This document shows, piece after piece, positions 15,101 to 30,100 of a DNA stretch of 64,000 nt. Position numbers and translations under genes: made by a program. Every line of letters begins with the position of its first letter. Position 1 is the stretch's first letter. Source of the stretch: Promerops cafer (taxonomy: Eukaryota; Chordata; Aves; Passeriformes; Nectariniidae); NCBI GenBank assembly GCA_013398275.1, contig VZSE01012296.1, positions 186,001 through 250,000 on the forward strand, given 5' to 3'. Below the pieces are notes generated by a model. It was not told the origin of the DNA and searched no databases. It saw nothing but the letters and a program-made list of their open reading frames with translations.

Positions 15101-18100
15101 TGTGTCTTGTCTGACATACTGTAAAATACACACGTACACACAATCCTGCAATATCTCTCTACAGTCTCTTAGCAAATCATGTTTTTTTCTCTTGAACTAA
15201 TAACTGATTTTCTCCCATAGGTTTATATCCACAGAGAACAAGTTATGCAAAGGCATTATGTTCCTATGGGAGTTCACAGCTCTTGGACACAGGCTGAACC
15301 TGACACACAACAGCCACTATCTCTCTTTCTGATGAATGCTCTGATAACAGGTAAAATTCATTATAACTACATTCATTTCAGACTCATGACTAACAACCCA
15401 GGAAAGTGGCATCTGGAAGAAGAGAAAAATCAGTGAAATTGGAGTGCATGGAGAATATGCTTTCCTCTGGCCCTGGAAACTGAATGGCATTTGCATCACT
15501 TTCCCTTTCAGAAAACAGGCACTTGATCAATAGCATGATTACCTGGATGGATGGTATCCTACTGTTACAAAAGGAAACAGGATGTGCTTATTACACATGT
15601 AATAAGGATGTGCTGATGTTATTATTTAACATGTTTATGTTAAATTCCAGGGCAAAAAGAATGGAAACTAATAGACATACTTGTTTAACTGAGACTTGTA
15701 CCCTTTTCAGCAGCTTTGGTGTCCTTGTGGAGGACCTGGTGTTCACCTGCTGAACATCACTGATTTCTATGCATCAGAAAAATATCATTGCATACAGACA
15801 TAGGAATATGTGACAAAAATTCAAAGTTCTGTTCACTCCCAGAGAAACTTGACACAAAAATATCTTTGCTGTTGATTTTAATCTGAGACACAATTCATAC
15901 TGACTCAGAGAATATCAGCAATTGAAGAGAGAGAATTACCAGCTTTATAGACGAGGCCACATGGTCTCACAAATATCATTATTACACACCAGGTACCTCT
16001 CCCAGGAATCCATCCAGTGTACAAACGTTACTCTGAAAACCATTTGGACACAGTAGAACCAGGAAGGTGGCCCCTCAAACACCTATCCCAGAGTGGAAGA
16101 GGACTGCTAGGACTCTAAAGGCCACATCTGTTTTCATCAAATATAACACACAAATACTTGGACCCTGCAGGAAACTCAGCCTGTGCTGCAGTCCTGTCAG
16201 AGGTGGTCAAGAAAAATACCTCCACAAGGAAGACAAAGTTACTGAAAAAGTTGAAGTGTCTCTTACAGCTGGTGCAAATGGGGAAGAAAGCAAAACAAAC
16301 CCCCCAGACTAATCATAGTACCATAGGTGATGAGAGAAAAATGAGAAGAAAAGCTATCTTATAATAAGGAAGCTGTGCCTCTTCTTTCATTTTCATGAGA
16401 AGAGAGAAAGTAAAAGTATTTGACCCTGATTGTATCATAGCAGGGAAAGAGGAGAGCACCCTGGCAAGCTTGTCACAAGCCAGAAGAGAGGATCTGAGAA
16501 GGGAAGTACAGTGTCTCCTTAGCACCTTAAACACAAACTGAGAACTGGTGCAGTATTCACTTCACACAGGTATGTGGTGTCTGTGTAAGGACTCACACAT
16601 GCACACACACACAAGCTGAAGGCTTGATCTGGCTCACGGCCCTTTTTCTATTCCATGCTTCCACACAGGGAGTATCAACCTGGCAGGAACTTACAACTAC
16701 CTGGATTTCACTGGGGAGAAATTCCTCTACACTTTAATCAGGAATGCTCCTGAAGCCTAAAGCAGAAATCCAGAGCAGTTTGATGCTACAGCAGTAACAA
16801 AATCTCATGTGACTCCTTCACTTTTAAGCAGCCTGTCTTTGGTTATCTATAATTTTCATAATTGCTATTTATTTCCAGGGAGACAAGACAGATGTAAATT
16901 TTTTTTAAACAAAATACTACAAAGTAAAGTAGCAAAAGTTCTTAAGGAAGCCCTTTACTGAGGGAGTGGATTTATAATCCTTAAAGTAGGGGTATGCTCC
17001 ACTGAAGAAATGTAGCACCTAACTCTTTCAAGCACTCCTGATCATACACACATGCACAGTTAGTGATAGGTAGCTATGATTTTAAGCACATTTTATCTAA
17101 GAATATTATTCAATGCCTTTTCTTTCAGGGATTGAGAGGCCTAATGTTAGCTGTTGCCTTGTCAGAACACAGATGGTGAGAAAACAGTACGTGAAATAGA
17201 CTGGTTCCTTTCAAAAACCAGGCCAAGTCTTCAAATGCTGGTTCCTATTTCCACCAAGGGTTACAAGTTATACCAGTTGAGGAACTACTCCAACATAAGC
17301 AACTCCCCTCTGGCCTACTTCCATTTAAACAGAACCCCAGGTTCCAACCACTCACTTAAGTGTCAATAGCAGAAGAATATATGAGCACAATATAAATATA
17401 CCAGAGATAAAAGCAAATATCCCAGGAAAACAAAGCAAGCAACACATCCTTACCTTGCTGCTGCTGCTAAGAGGTTCTTGGCATTAGGAGCTCCAGGATC
17501 AACAGACAGAGACTTGGCAGCCAGTAAGAGCTTGCTGGAAGCCATAGAGATGCTCTTGAGGTTACCTATGACTTGAATCTGGTCCTCTTTAGTCTGGAGA
17601 GCAACACATTAAGTACAAAATTAGCAATCAAGAGAGTGTGCTAAAACCACACATGGAAACCCAGTTTGGTAATCCACCTGAAACCACTGACATACATGAG
17701 CTCAGAGGATGGCTCAAGCCTCTCTTCACCCAGACAGGTGCCTCTAGCTTCACTTACACAACAGAAAAAGATCCTTACAACAAATAGCTTGGCTTCTAAC
17801 AATGGTAGTATTCACAAAGGAGCAATGGAGAAACTTCACTACGTGTTGAACAATGCTTTTGTTGTCAAGACTCTTGTGTGTCTCTGCCTGGCACAACTGC
17901 TTCACATCATCCAGTCAGTGTATGCTCCCTGTATTCCGGCGTCCTTAGCGCAGCCCGCAGGCTCTCTAGAGTCTCACTGGGACTGCTCACACACAGGTAT
18001 CCCCCAGAAAATCCTCTTTGCCAAGAAAATAAGTTTCTATAAGCCTACTTAGTCAACGTTCTGACTTGGATGTTCTACTACTTATTTTAAGCCATTGCTT

Positions 18101-21100
18101 GAAAAGGGAAACCTGTATTTAAATACAGTTGCAGAAAAGTATTGCATCTCCACAGCAAAGAGCTGTGACTAGATTCTTCTGCCAATGATCAGCAGATGTG
18201 AACCCATTTTTTCTAAGTCTGTTCATAGTTTTATGTAAAGAGGTTGTATATTATTCAGCTGATATGAATAGCATTTACTCTGTATTTACTACGTTCTACT
18301 TCTGCCCTACCCCTACATTTGGCTAGTCATCCAGAATACCTGGTACTGCTTCTGTTCAGGCCAAATATCTACACACACAAGGCCTTCTCTTTTGAAAGAT
18401 CAGCCATTAATAACTGAGATGGTTACCATCCCCTGTGTCAGCAGGATAAGCAAATTCCCAAGGGCCACAAGCATGAGCAGCTGGATTCTCATTTCAAGTA
18501 GTCATTTGCAGTATCATTTCTACCTTTGCCTTCATTGAATTACCTCAAACAAAAAATTCTAAAAGTCAATGTGGTCCATGGCTAAACAGACAGTCAGGTA
18601 CCTCAGTACTACTCACTTTCAGAGAGTCAGCTGTATATGGAGCCTAACTCACTTCACACATCTGGAAGCTGAACGATGAAGTTCTGATGGAGAATAACCA
18701 CCAGCCACTGTCAGATCTCTCTAGTCACTTCTAACTGCAAAGTATCTGCTCTAGAGAGACATTTCATAAATGACTTCAAAAGAATAACATGCTCAGGACC
18801 TTCTGGCCATTTTCCAGTGGCAATCATTTCTTAGGTTTGCAGGGTCCTCCTCCTAACCAAGGAAAAACCATCTGCAGGTTCTTTTTTCTGCAAGCCCTCC
18901 TATCTCTTCTGATACGCAATTCTTTTTTATATGCTGACATTTTTTATGCTAAATCATTGCCAAATTACAATTACTGTAGCTCAGCACAACTGTATCCAGT
19001 AAGATAAACTGAAGGTGGAATCTCCAACTACCTGGAATGAGCTCAGCAACATGTGACAACATTCCTGATTGTTTGAGTTCAGCAGAGTAGAACTCTGCCT
19101 GATTTTAAATCACTGAACACAAGTCCAAGTGCTTGCTGTCACATCCAAGGATGGCATTTCAGGTAGCCCTCTTCAAGTGCTTGCTCCACTCTGTAGCAGG
19201 TCCACAGCATCATGGAGCAATCAATATCAAAGCATCTTTTCCTCCACCTACTTAAATAATTTCAAAAATAGCAATGAAAGGTGCTACATTTTGAACAGCA
19301 TTCTCCTAAATTATGCTCCATGGTAGTTCCACCAAAATAGAAGCAACCCTTTCCACAAGCTCAGAGGTTCAGCACACCTTTGTACCTTTGCAGCTCAAAC
19401 TACACAGAAGGGTATGAAGTTGTATTTCTGACTGGACACAGAAACAAATACCAACATCCTGTGGAAGGTGCAAATGCTGAGTTCTCTTCTTTCCAGATAA
19501 GCAGCTCCACAAGACTGCCTCAGCACAAACACCTCCTCACACACCGGCGTGCTGCGCTGTAGCGTTGCATTAACAATGTACTGCTCTGCCAGAGGCTAGG
19601 GCCAACATTATCCCTCCATTAGCATGATCAAGAACTTACTTGTGCTTGGCCAGCCATTTCAATACCAGCATCAAGAAATTCATCAAAGTCATCACTGAAT
19701 TTCCCAGAGGCTGCAGCCAGCTCCCCGCTTTGGCCCCGTGTAGCATGGACAACTTCTCCAGCTGACTGATTCAGGTCAGCTGCTGCCTGGTTCAGTTCAC
19801 TCTGGGCTTCTTGAAATGACTTAGAACTTGGAGGGAGCTGTAAGAGACAAAGTTCAGTATTTTATGGTCTGTCACATCACACCAGCCTTTCATGACTGGA
19901 GAGTTCAACACATGCTGAGAACACCAAATGCAAGCTGGAACCATGGGACAGCTGTCAACCAGAAATCTGTCCAGCAACTTGTGTCCTGCTGTTCCTTTCA
20001 AGGAGCAGACAAGTCTGTAAGCTTTTCAAGGGACACAACTATTGGCAGCTCTTCAGAATTACTCTAAACTCTCTCTAGTAAACCAGTTTCATAAAAACCC
20101 CCTGGTTTTATCAAAAGGCATAGCACAAACATATCAAAATACAATTCCTCCTTCATTCACAGGATAGCAAGGTCAGTGATGGATGCAGGAAAAAAGCTGT
20201 TCAAATAGTACAACCTTCTGACCAATTACCAGTGCAAAAATGTTTTTTTTTGTTTTTTGACATGAATGCAGTTAAAGTAACAATTCTACTCTTTACCAAA
20301 ATGACCAAGCATTTTTTGACAGATCACAATGCTCCTTCAAGTAGACTGATCACTTCTAGGTGGGAGATGAACTATAATTTTCTAATAATTTTCTAATTTT
20401 CATATTCTTCAGAATGTTAAGTCTTAGTTGGCATTTTTAAAATCAAAAAGTTAATACCAATCTATGACAATTTTAATATTGCCTTCACAAGTCACAGACA
20501 CATTTCACCTTGCCCATAAAACTACAAAAACAGTATTTCAGTCCAAGTGGCAGCTGCCTAAAGGTGCATAAACTTATACACAGCTTAAATGAAGTATACT
20601 TAGGGCACATTTACTAAATAATGATTTGACACATGGGGAACCCAGATCAGCTGTTCAGTTTTCTAAAATATAATTCCACATTAAAAGCCATCTTACCGAA
20701 TCAACAAGGAGCTTCTTGCTGGATTCCCCAATACTCTTTAAGGCCACATCCACATCCTTTTGTCCAGGGAGACAATTCACACAGTTATTCAAGGAGTGAG
20801 ACACTGCTTTTGCCACCTACAACACACAAGTGAACACATTCACACTGAGAATAGGAGTAATATATAGGAGTATATAGTAATAGGAGGCACAGCAGCACTG
20901 TAGATAACAGAATGCCCCTGAAGTTATCTATATACTAATCACAGAAATTTGTTGCATGCTACTTTTTACAAACTTATGATTAAAACGAAGGTATCTTCAT
21001 AAGAAATTATTTAAAATGCAAGCCAATTCTAGAACTTTTCAAATCAGCAAAAAAAGAACCTGTCACTCCTAAAGTATTCAAACGTAGTGGTGTCACACAT

Positions 21101-24100
21101 GAAGAAAACATGCACTCACTTTTTGAATATAACATGGATATAGATCTTTTATTTGAAAATTATCAGTTTAATGGCTATCTCACTTTTGCAGTCAAGCAGT
21201 CTTCTCACATATGTTGTGGGTAAAAGCACAGAGCTGCATCTTTGTATATTTTTCTAAGAGATGACTAAAATACCATACTTTATACCATCTGCATGGTTTA
21301 ACACAGGCATGATGTTATTGTCTGAGAGCTGCTGAAAGGAATAGGAAGCTGGCATACCTAGCAGCCTTATTTTCTGTTGTTCTCTCTCCTTATTTAATGC
21401 TGATTTGGAGTAAATTCACTGGGTGTTTGACAACTCATGCAGCTGCTCCAGTCCCAGCTTACCTGGGCTAATCTCTGCTGACTGTCTGCATCCCCTGGGG
21501 CAGCCAGGGCCTGCTTGGCCTCCTGAATCAGCATGGCAGAGCCTTCCATGACGTCCCTGGCTGAGTCCAGCATCGCGTGCGCTGCCGCGGGGTCCGTGGT
21601 AGAGGCTGCAACCCCTCGTGCTGCCTGAGCCAAAGTCTTCAAGGCCTGAGCAGTTTCTCTGGCAGCAACTCCTATGGTCACATTTCACCAAGGATTCTGT
21701 TAGTACCTTCAAAGACAATCTTTGTATTTCATGACATGATCTTGCAGGTAATGATCCTATTGCAAAGTAACACTGCAAATGCAATTTAAAAGAAAATCTT
21801 CAAACAGCAACATATTTGAAATACACATTTGAATTAGAGAAATGCCTGTAGTGAAGCCATAAAGTAAAGGTTATAGCCCAAAGACTACATTCTGGGCACA
21901 GCTCCCTACACCAGTCACTACATCCTAGTGAAGCACAGAAAAAGAAGAAAAGCTAAAACCTGTAGATGAGAAAAAACTCATACCCCAAAGCTATGGGGGA
22001 GGTGATTGTCTGCAGGAATGGTGTACAGGAGTTCAGAGCCACAGCACAACAATAGTTTAACTTCAAGCAATCAAAAAAGAGATTATTGGGAATGATACAA
22101 CTTGATATAATCTAACATCACTGTGAGGAAAAACATATAAAAATAACTGAATGAAGTCACAGAAAGGATGTAATAAAATTACCTTCTGTGATCTGTCTGG
22201 CCAGTGTTAAAGGACATCTATCAATTCCAGTGCTAAGGCGTAGGACTACGTGAATAATGGTCTCCTCCTTCTATTTATGAAATTATTGAAAAGGAACTCA
22301 TTGCTTTGTAGGGTTTTTCCTACGATCTGATGATAAGAGAGCTACTAAATTTAGCCATTCATTATCAGCTCCAAGTATCTGTACTCCCTTGCCTGATACC
22401 AAGTGCCTACTTCTGCACAACTGTGTGATAGAAACATGAGCCATCTTGATGAAATTCCATCTGCTTCAAATGAAAGCAACTCTAAGTTCTACAGCCCAGG
22501 TGCAATTATAACCAAAGAAATGGTAATTGCCATAACGCATTTTATCAGTAATATTAGACAAAAAATCTTATGGGAGCATTTGCAACAGCTTTCCTTTCTA
22601 ACAGAAATAATTTAATTTCTAACAGAAATAAGGACATTTTAACATCTACAAGTAAACTTTTGTCCCTCCTGTTGAGCATTTTTCTTATTAAGGTGTTTTT
22701 TTTCCTAAACTAAAAGTACAGTTACAAAAATAAACTATAGAATCTGTGTGCCCATGTTTCCTGTTGGCTTCACCTCAAACCATGCAAACGTGCTCAATGA
22801 ATCAGCCAGAGCAGCTGCATTGTACATATGCACTGGTAACAGCTAGGAAGAGATGCAGTTCTGAATGTCACCAAGCTGTCCCCACTGTGTTTGCATCCTG
22901 TTGCTTCAAAACATACTTGAGGCATCCTTTAAACCTTCTGCAAGGATGCAGCAACATTTCCAGTGACACTGACCTTTAAAATGCAATCCATTTGATTTCA
23001 GCCCTCCAGAGAGTTTCAGTGGCACATATTTACAAAAACAAGAGATGTCCCAATCTATTCTGATTAAAGACAGAGCAGACTGCACCACTGTTCTTTTATG
23101 AAGCATGAGTTACACTCACAGTTCTTCGTAACTTACCACAATTCACTATCAGCACTAAAAAAATGAACTAATTCCTTCATTTAAGTAGTCTGTGACAAGA
23201 AAACCTTTCATCAAGTATGTGGTGGAAAGCAGAGGTTTCACAGAGCCATTATGAATAAAACAGTACCTGTGTAGTGCTCGTTGCCCTGAGCAGCACAAGT
23301 TAACAACTGGGCCATTGAAGAACCGACTGCTTTGGATGTGCTTCCCAGGTCCTGAGTGCATTTTTCAAGCTGAAAAAAATTGCAAAGGACAAAATACTTA
23401 GTTTAAGCTCAATGAAAATACACTTCATTTTAAATAGTACTGAAAAATACCTCATTCCACAAAAACCTAAACTTTCACCTCAGCTACTGAATACACACAC
23501 AGTTTCTCTGAAATCTGACTAGCATGTTTTCCCTGTTCAGGATGAAATAAATTAACATATTAGGTAGTGTGAATAATAAAGCTATTTTATAATTAGCAAT
23601 GGAAGTAAATACCTTCATCTAGGAAGGGCTTTTTTTTCCTCCCATATAAACCATTTCACTTTCTAAGTCTACTAGAACTGGTTGTGCTGAGTTCTCATCA
23701 TTGTCACTATTGAAAAGAAATTCTTCTTGACAAGACAAAACATTACTGTTACTAAATTGTAACTTGTACAATAGAGGAGGCGGCCCTACAGGCCTGTGAG
23801 TAACTCTACTACAGAACATTCTGTTGGTGTAGTAGTAACGTATATTCTTTAAGAGAATCAGTGCAAAACCCTATCAGCATGATCATTATCCAAAGCCTCA
23901 TGACTTGTTTTGCCTCTAATATTTCAGTTTTTAACAGCTAACTTTGTTTGTTTTTAAATGAAGAACATCCTTCCTCAATTACAGTTTCTCCTGGGAGAGG
24001 TTTTAACTGTCCATCCACGGCTGCCATCTTCGCATCTTGCAGTTCATTTTTGAGTGTCTGGACTGTATTCAAAGCAGAATCAATTTCCATTGGGCCACAA

Positions 24101-27100
24101 GCTTCATGAGCCTATTCAGAAACCAGATCAGTACTACTGTTAGCAGCTGGATGCAACTTTCAGAAACAGTAAATGCTTCAGCTCTAATCTCCCCTCCCAT
24201 ATTATTTCTCTCCCTACTTTAGAGGCCATTGTGAGCCCTCTAAGTGCTATACATCATGGATCCCAAAGTCCTGAACAATATTTTCAGCCCAGGAAGAGAA
24301 TAACACTCTGCTAAGAGGCACCAGGGGAATGAGGTGCACTTGGCTTGTGTACAAGCCCATGTCCCTTCACAGCAGGCAGCCCAGGGACTGAGAAGGTAAC
24401 TGCTGCACTCTGGACTTCCCCTTTGACCAGTGGCCTCACTGTGCATCATGACCAAAATCACACCAACTCCCTGATGTGGCAGCCCACATTCATCAGTAGG
24501 AGATGGCAATTTTAGCATTAGCTCAGATGTAGCCACCTCAGTGCTACAACCCTGGTTTCAGGCCTCAGTGTACACACATGCACACAAAAAAGATCAAACT
24601 TTCCACTTGCATTTTTTTAAGCCCCACATAGTTTAGAAGTCTGTGTGTGAAACACAGAGAGCCTCTGCTTCCCTGAATTTTAGAGATGATGATTCCAGTT
24701 CACAATTACAGCAGTAAGCACAGCAGAGCTGTAGCTGGGGTCTCATAGGTTTGGTGGGGCATGAGATGTGTTCCCTTTTCCCTGCACTCCCTTAAATGGA
24801 ACAGCAGTTCAGAGCCTCGATGTGCTGCTCTGTATTCTCTGCTCACATTTGTCTGGCATGGAAAGGGTAGCAGAAGCTTTTTCACTTTTCTGGTCACTTC
24901 TCCCTCCCCTTTCTCTCATGATACAGAGGCCACCTGGGAGTCTGAGCAAAGTGTGCACAAAATAGAGCAGGGAGAGGTGAGCACTGCCTGAGCATGAGCC
25001 ATTCCCTCAGGGGAGACAAAAAGTCCTCTTGTTTCAGCTGATTAAAACCAGCATTTACCTACCTTCTGGGAGGCAGTTCGTAGCTCAGCTAAGCTGGTAG
25101 CAAGATTCTTTGCACACTGACTGAGCTGCATTGCTGCTGCTTGATCAGTCACTGTGGGGACAGCAGCTTTAGCAGATGCCACCATTTTACTTCCAGGCTG
25201 TTCAAAGAACAACAGTGAACACAATTGGTTTTACCAGCTCATTTTCTTTAAAGAAGGCTTAGGATTCAATAAACAAACTGCTTCCTCCATTCACACACTC
25301 AAGAAGTTTCTGGATTTTTCTTTAATGACTAGCACATTCCTGCTCCTTAAGCTGGAGCACCCTGTCATAATTCTGTCACATTTCCAACTCCTCTGCAGCA
25401 GGACTCACCTGTGCTTTACTGGGACAATGACTACTCCATTGGTTCCAATGTCTGCCTGATGCCTTTGAATACTGAAGTTGACTACTTAAAAATAATGAAA
25501 TGTGAAATTTTGCCACTCAGCATTCATGTGGTACAATCAGCTCAAGGTGGCAGAGATGACAAATTTCTCTCGCTGTTTCTAAATATTAACCTCTGCCAAA
25601 ATTCTATGAAATTAAAATTGTAATTCAAGCAATGCCTCTACACAGGGATTACTGCTGATACAACTAAAAACCTTTGCTGATTCTCATCATCACCACTGTA
25701 CACACATACAGCCACAGGGGAGATGGATCAATCATGTGAATGACTCCAGAGGGAATCATAGAGCAAATACTTAAACAGAGTGAGAACATGGTTTGTGATC
25801 CCTCTGCCTACACAGGACCACAAAAACCTGCTAACAGCAATCACATTTAAGGCAAGACTAACTGATGCCAAGTAATGACCATGCCATTACACAGAGAACT
25901 GGTTTCTGGTGTTGTTTCTTGTAATGTTAACAATAAGCCAATAGTTTTGTTATCAATACTCAATATTCTATCTTTCTATTTTAAGATGTTTTAGGAAAAG
26001 CACAGAGTCAAATTTTGTGTTTTTCCCAAACCATCAATCTAGATCTATTATGCAGGCTCATATGAAAAAATCACACTAGTATTCCCTTTTATTTCTGAAG
26101 AATTCTGAAACTTGTTGCTGCAACACTAAGTTTACATTGCCTAAAAGGGTTACAACAGCCTGTCACATATCCAGACTCAGACCTCTGCTTAGAAGGATGC
26201 TAAATTCTCTCCATCTTGTTCTTTAAACTCTATCCCAGAAGGCAAGTGTACAGCAAGGAATATTTCTTCTCCATAAACATACATTTTTTCTTGTTACTTT
26301 TAACCTCAATGCCAGCAGTTTTCATTGTCCATAGATACAATGTATTTCAGCCACCTAACCTGAGGAACTAAATTCTCCTTATCTATGGCTCTTAGTTAGC
26401 AGTGAACTTCTTCACATGGTTCTTAACAGTTTACTGGTTATTTATCACAAATGAAAACATACAGCACTAAAAAAATGCTTTTTACATCTATTGCAATGAT
26501 TGGTTCACTTCACCTGAAGGAAATTCTGGCTGGAATTTATTAAAGCAAGCTGGGCACTGAGGTCTTCTGCCTGAGCTTGACTTCCTCTTACACCCTGCAC
26601 CAGCTGAGGAATGTGGTCTGCAACATTCTAAAATGGACAAAGGGAAAAGACTTTTAGTGAATAACTAAAAACTTAAAATCCTCTGAAAATAAAACAAGCA
26701 GGCTTCCCACTCCCCTTAAAGACAACTGCAGTATTCCTAAGTAAAATACTCCTGTGCTGTCACAGAATTAATTTAGGATGCATGGAACCAAATTAACATA
26801 CAATAGGACTTTTTTAGAGATGTTCTGCCTAAGAAATAATTATTCAATCTTCTTATTAGTTAAAGGCTCCTACGAGACAATCCAAGATTTTTATGCAGAA
26901 TTGTGTATATCAAGTATTAATGATTTTCTTTGCATGTTCAAATGCCAGTAGTGAAGGTGATAGATATTTTTCTGAAAGCAGGATGTTCTCTTGGGGGGAA
27001 AAAAAAAAAATATATAAAAAAAATCTATCTTTTACACACAAGCACTGCAGCCTTCTTTTCCTTGGTTTTCAGCAATACAAACTTCATAGCATGGCTGGAG

Positions 27101-30100
27101 CATTTGCAAGCATATATTGCTAAAACTTTATTCCTGGACTGTCCATATTCACAGTCCTTGTCCATCCATTTCACAATAACTCTTGAGCAGTGCAATACTA
27201 AATTACCACCACCACAAAAATGTAAAAAAATAGATACTGAACCTTCTCTGTTATCTAATAAATGAGCATCAAGACAAAATTAGAATGAACAGTAATCAAT
27301 AGTTATCAGGTTGCACTTTAAAAAAATTCATACTGAAATAGCAGCTCTCTACAATACAATTCTGAAGTATACTTGAGCTATCTTATTTAATTCCAACATT
27401 TCTTAGGATTGCACCATGACAAGAAGTAATTGCAGAATGTCAATGTGGTTTTTAACAATACCATCTTTAATGGTTTTGTTCTTGTTTCCCACATAATTGC
27501 CCTTGGATGCAGAAGAAAATCCTTCTGCATTCTACTGTCTTTTGCAAATATGGCTTAAACACAAAAGGGAACAGCTTCTCATTAGACTCTGAATTCTAGC
27601 TTGGAACTACAAAAAAGTGCTTGCCTTCAGGCATACCTTGAAATCTGTGATCCTACAGCTTTAACTTCAAGCTAGCAATCATGGCAACCCCACTGTAAAG
27701 TCTGTCACTTGTTTTTATGGTGACATTTAAGGTCCCAGTTGCTTGGAGGTGGAACATCAGAATAGCAGGAGCAGTTGTTAGTTATATGACCAATTACATA
27801 ACTGATATGTTAAATAAGAATTTCACTCCATTATAGTATAAATCACTATTGCTACTCCATCCTTCATTATGGAAAATCAAAGGTTACCCTTATCCCACAA
27901 CAGACCTCAATCCCATTCCACTCCAGATATGATTCAGCTTGTTTTGATGATCATGAAGCTATTCCCCTGCTGAAGATCACACTCATACACTGAATGCATG
28001 GCCAAGGCTTAGAATCACAGCCAGGGAATCACCAATTCCTGAGCAACTGCACCCCTCTGTACAGTAATTCCAGCACAGCTCTGCATATGTTCCATCACTG
28101 GCTGATCTGTACCAAAACTTGCAGTAAAAGTACTTACTTCAGGTGAATTGGTTGTTACTGAACAGTTACACACCTGTGCATCCTTCTCTAAGGTGTGTGT
28201 AACAGCCAGCTGTTAGATGGCACTAAGAGCAGCTCAGCTTTACAAAGCTCTACAAACAGCAATGCACAGATAACACAGTAAATGAGGGTGCTCCAGAATC
28301 CACCCACATGAACATATACAGTGTTTGGGTTTTTTTTAAAGCTCCTTTTGAGGTTGCAACAGTATTACAGAAGGTGATCCTCATCAGTTCCCCACAAAGC
28401 AGACTTCAAGAGTAATTTGTCATGGGCTGTGCTCTGTTTACCTTGCAGCTCTGCACAAGTTGCTGGTGGGCTGCTGTGTTCTTATTGGAAACAGCTGCAT
28501 TCTGAGAAGCTGCAATAGTCTGAGTAGCAGCAGCTGCAGCTTGTTTAGCTGCAATCTTTGGAGAAAAAGAAAGTTAAATCAGTGCTAAAACAGAGTAATT
28601 CAGAGAATGAAACATGCATTACTTTGGGGAACTTGGACAGTAACAACATTGGCAAGTGAATATATTTTATCCCGTAATTTGATTTGCCTTAAGAAAACCT
28701 CAACTGACCATCACTGCTCTTCTCTCAAGGTGAAAATGGTTTGAATGCTGTTATCCATCTCTAATTTGTCTCTTCAATAAAGAAAAGGGCAGACTTAGGA
28801 GCATTCTATGGCCTTACCCTTTCATAGCTTAGGTTTCAACAGGAGGAAGATAAGTGAACTACAAACAGCAGAAATGGTCTGAACAATGAGCTGCTTATGA
28901 GGCCAGAGAAAACAGGCAAAGTACAGGCAGTGCTTCACACTGATGCATTGATACCTCTGACCCAGGATGCAAGGGAGCCAATTTCTGCCAAGATTTGCAA
29001 AAGCAAAGATCCTAAAATGACACAGAGGTACAAAATACTGGTATTTCTGAGTCTAAAAGCATTCTGAAGACCTTCTTCAAATGTTATTATCAACACCTCC
29101 CTATTACAAAAACAAAAATTCAACCATTTATCCAAGGTACTTCAACATGTTGTACAACACTAACTGGCCTGCTAAATAGATGCAAGCATGAAGTTTATTA
29201 CACATTTTACTCCTTTGTAAGGGAATATAGATTATAACAGCAAAACATATAAAATACTCTTTGTATAAAACTTTCTTGAATGCAGTTAGTAAATTACAGA
29301 CATCAGCCTTTATTTCCTAAAGTACTCCTGATTTTTAGTTCTAGACAGATACAGGAACTTAATGTATTCCTGGAACATGGTCACCTTACTGCATTTGAAT
29401 CAGACTAATGCAAAAATGACAGTTGCAAACCAGGAATTATGAAAAGTTGCTTTTTTTCATCTGTCTTTTATTGAGAATGTGAAGATCAAACTTTGCCTAC
29501 AAAACAAACTTCCATGGTATTTCATCCTTACTAAATTGCCTTTCTCCCTCCTGGCTGGGCCACTATATAGGACATATCTTTTTACCTGTGTTTCTGCTTC
29601 TTGACTCTGAGTAATTTCCCAGTTTAATTGGATATGCTGCAATTCAACTGACTTTGTGCAGAAACTCATATGGAACTCTACATTCTAGTAAAGCCACCAA
29701 GAGATACTGTGTGTAAATGGCACACCATGGAGAGAAATTAACACAGCAATGAAGCCACTTCAGCTCAGCTGTTTAATTTTAGGACTAAGCCACCATCAAA
29801 TGCCTTCTGAGTCAAATCCTTACACCACTTCACCACATCTGTGATACAAGCTACTCAGTTTTCTGAGGACTGTGTTATGATATATTGGCATGTCTAATTC
29901 TAAGCTTTGTACTCTGGAACTGAGCTTACGGCGCTGTCATTCTCTGCTCAGCACTCTCACTATATGGTTTCCAACCTCTAATCTGTTGACAATTTTCTTC
30001 TTGATGGCATTCTGTGCAGCAGCATTTGTAGCAACCCGCAGTCCCTCTGCTGCTTCTCTCAGACGCTGCTGCTGGTCCTCATTTTCAGGATTGGCTGCAG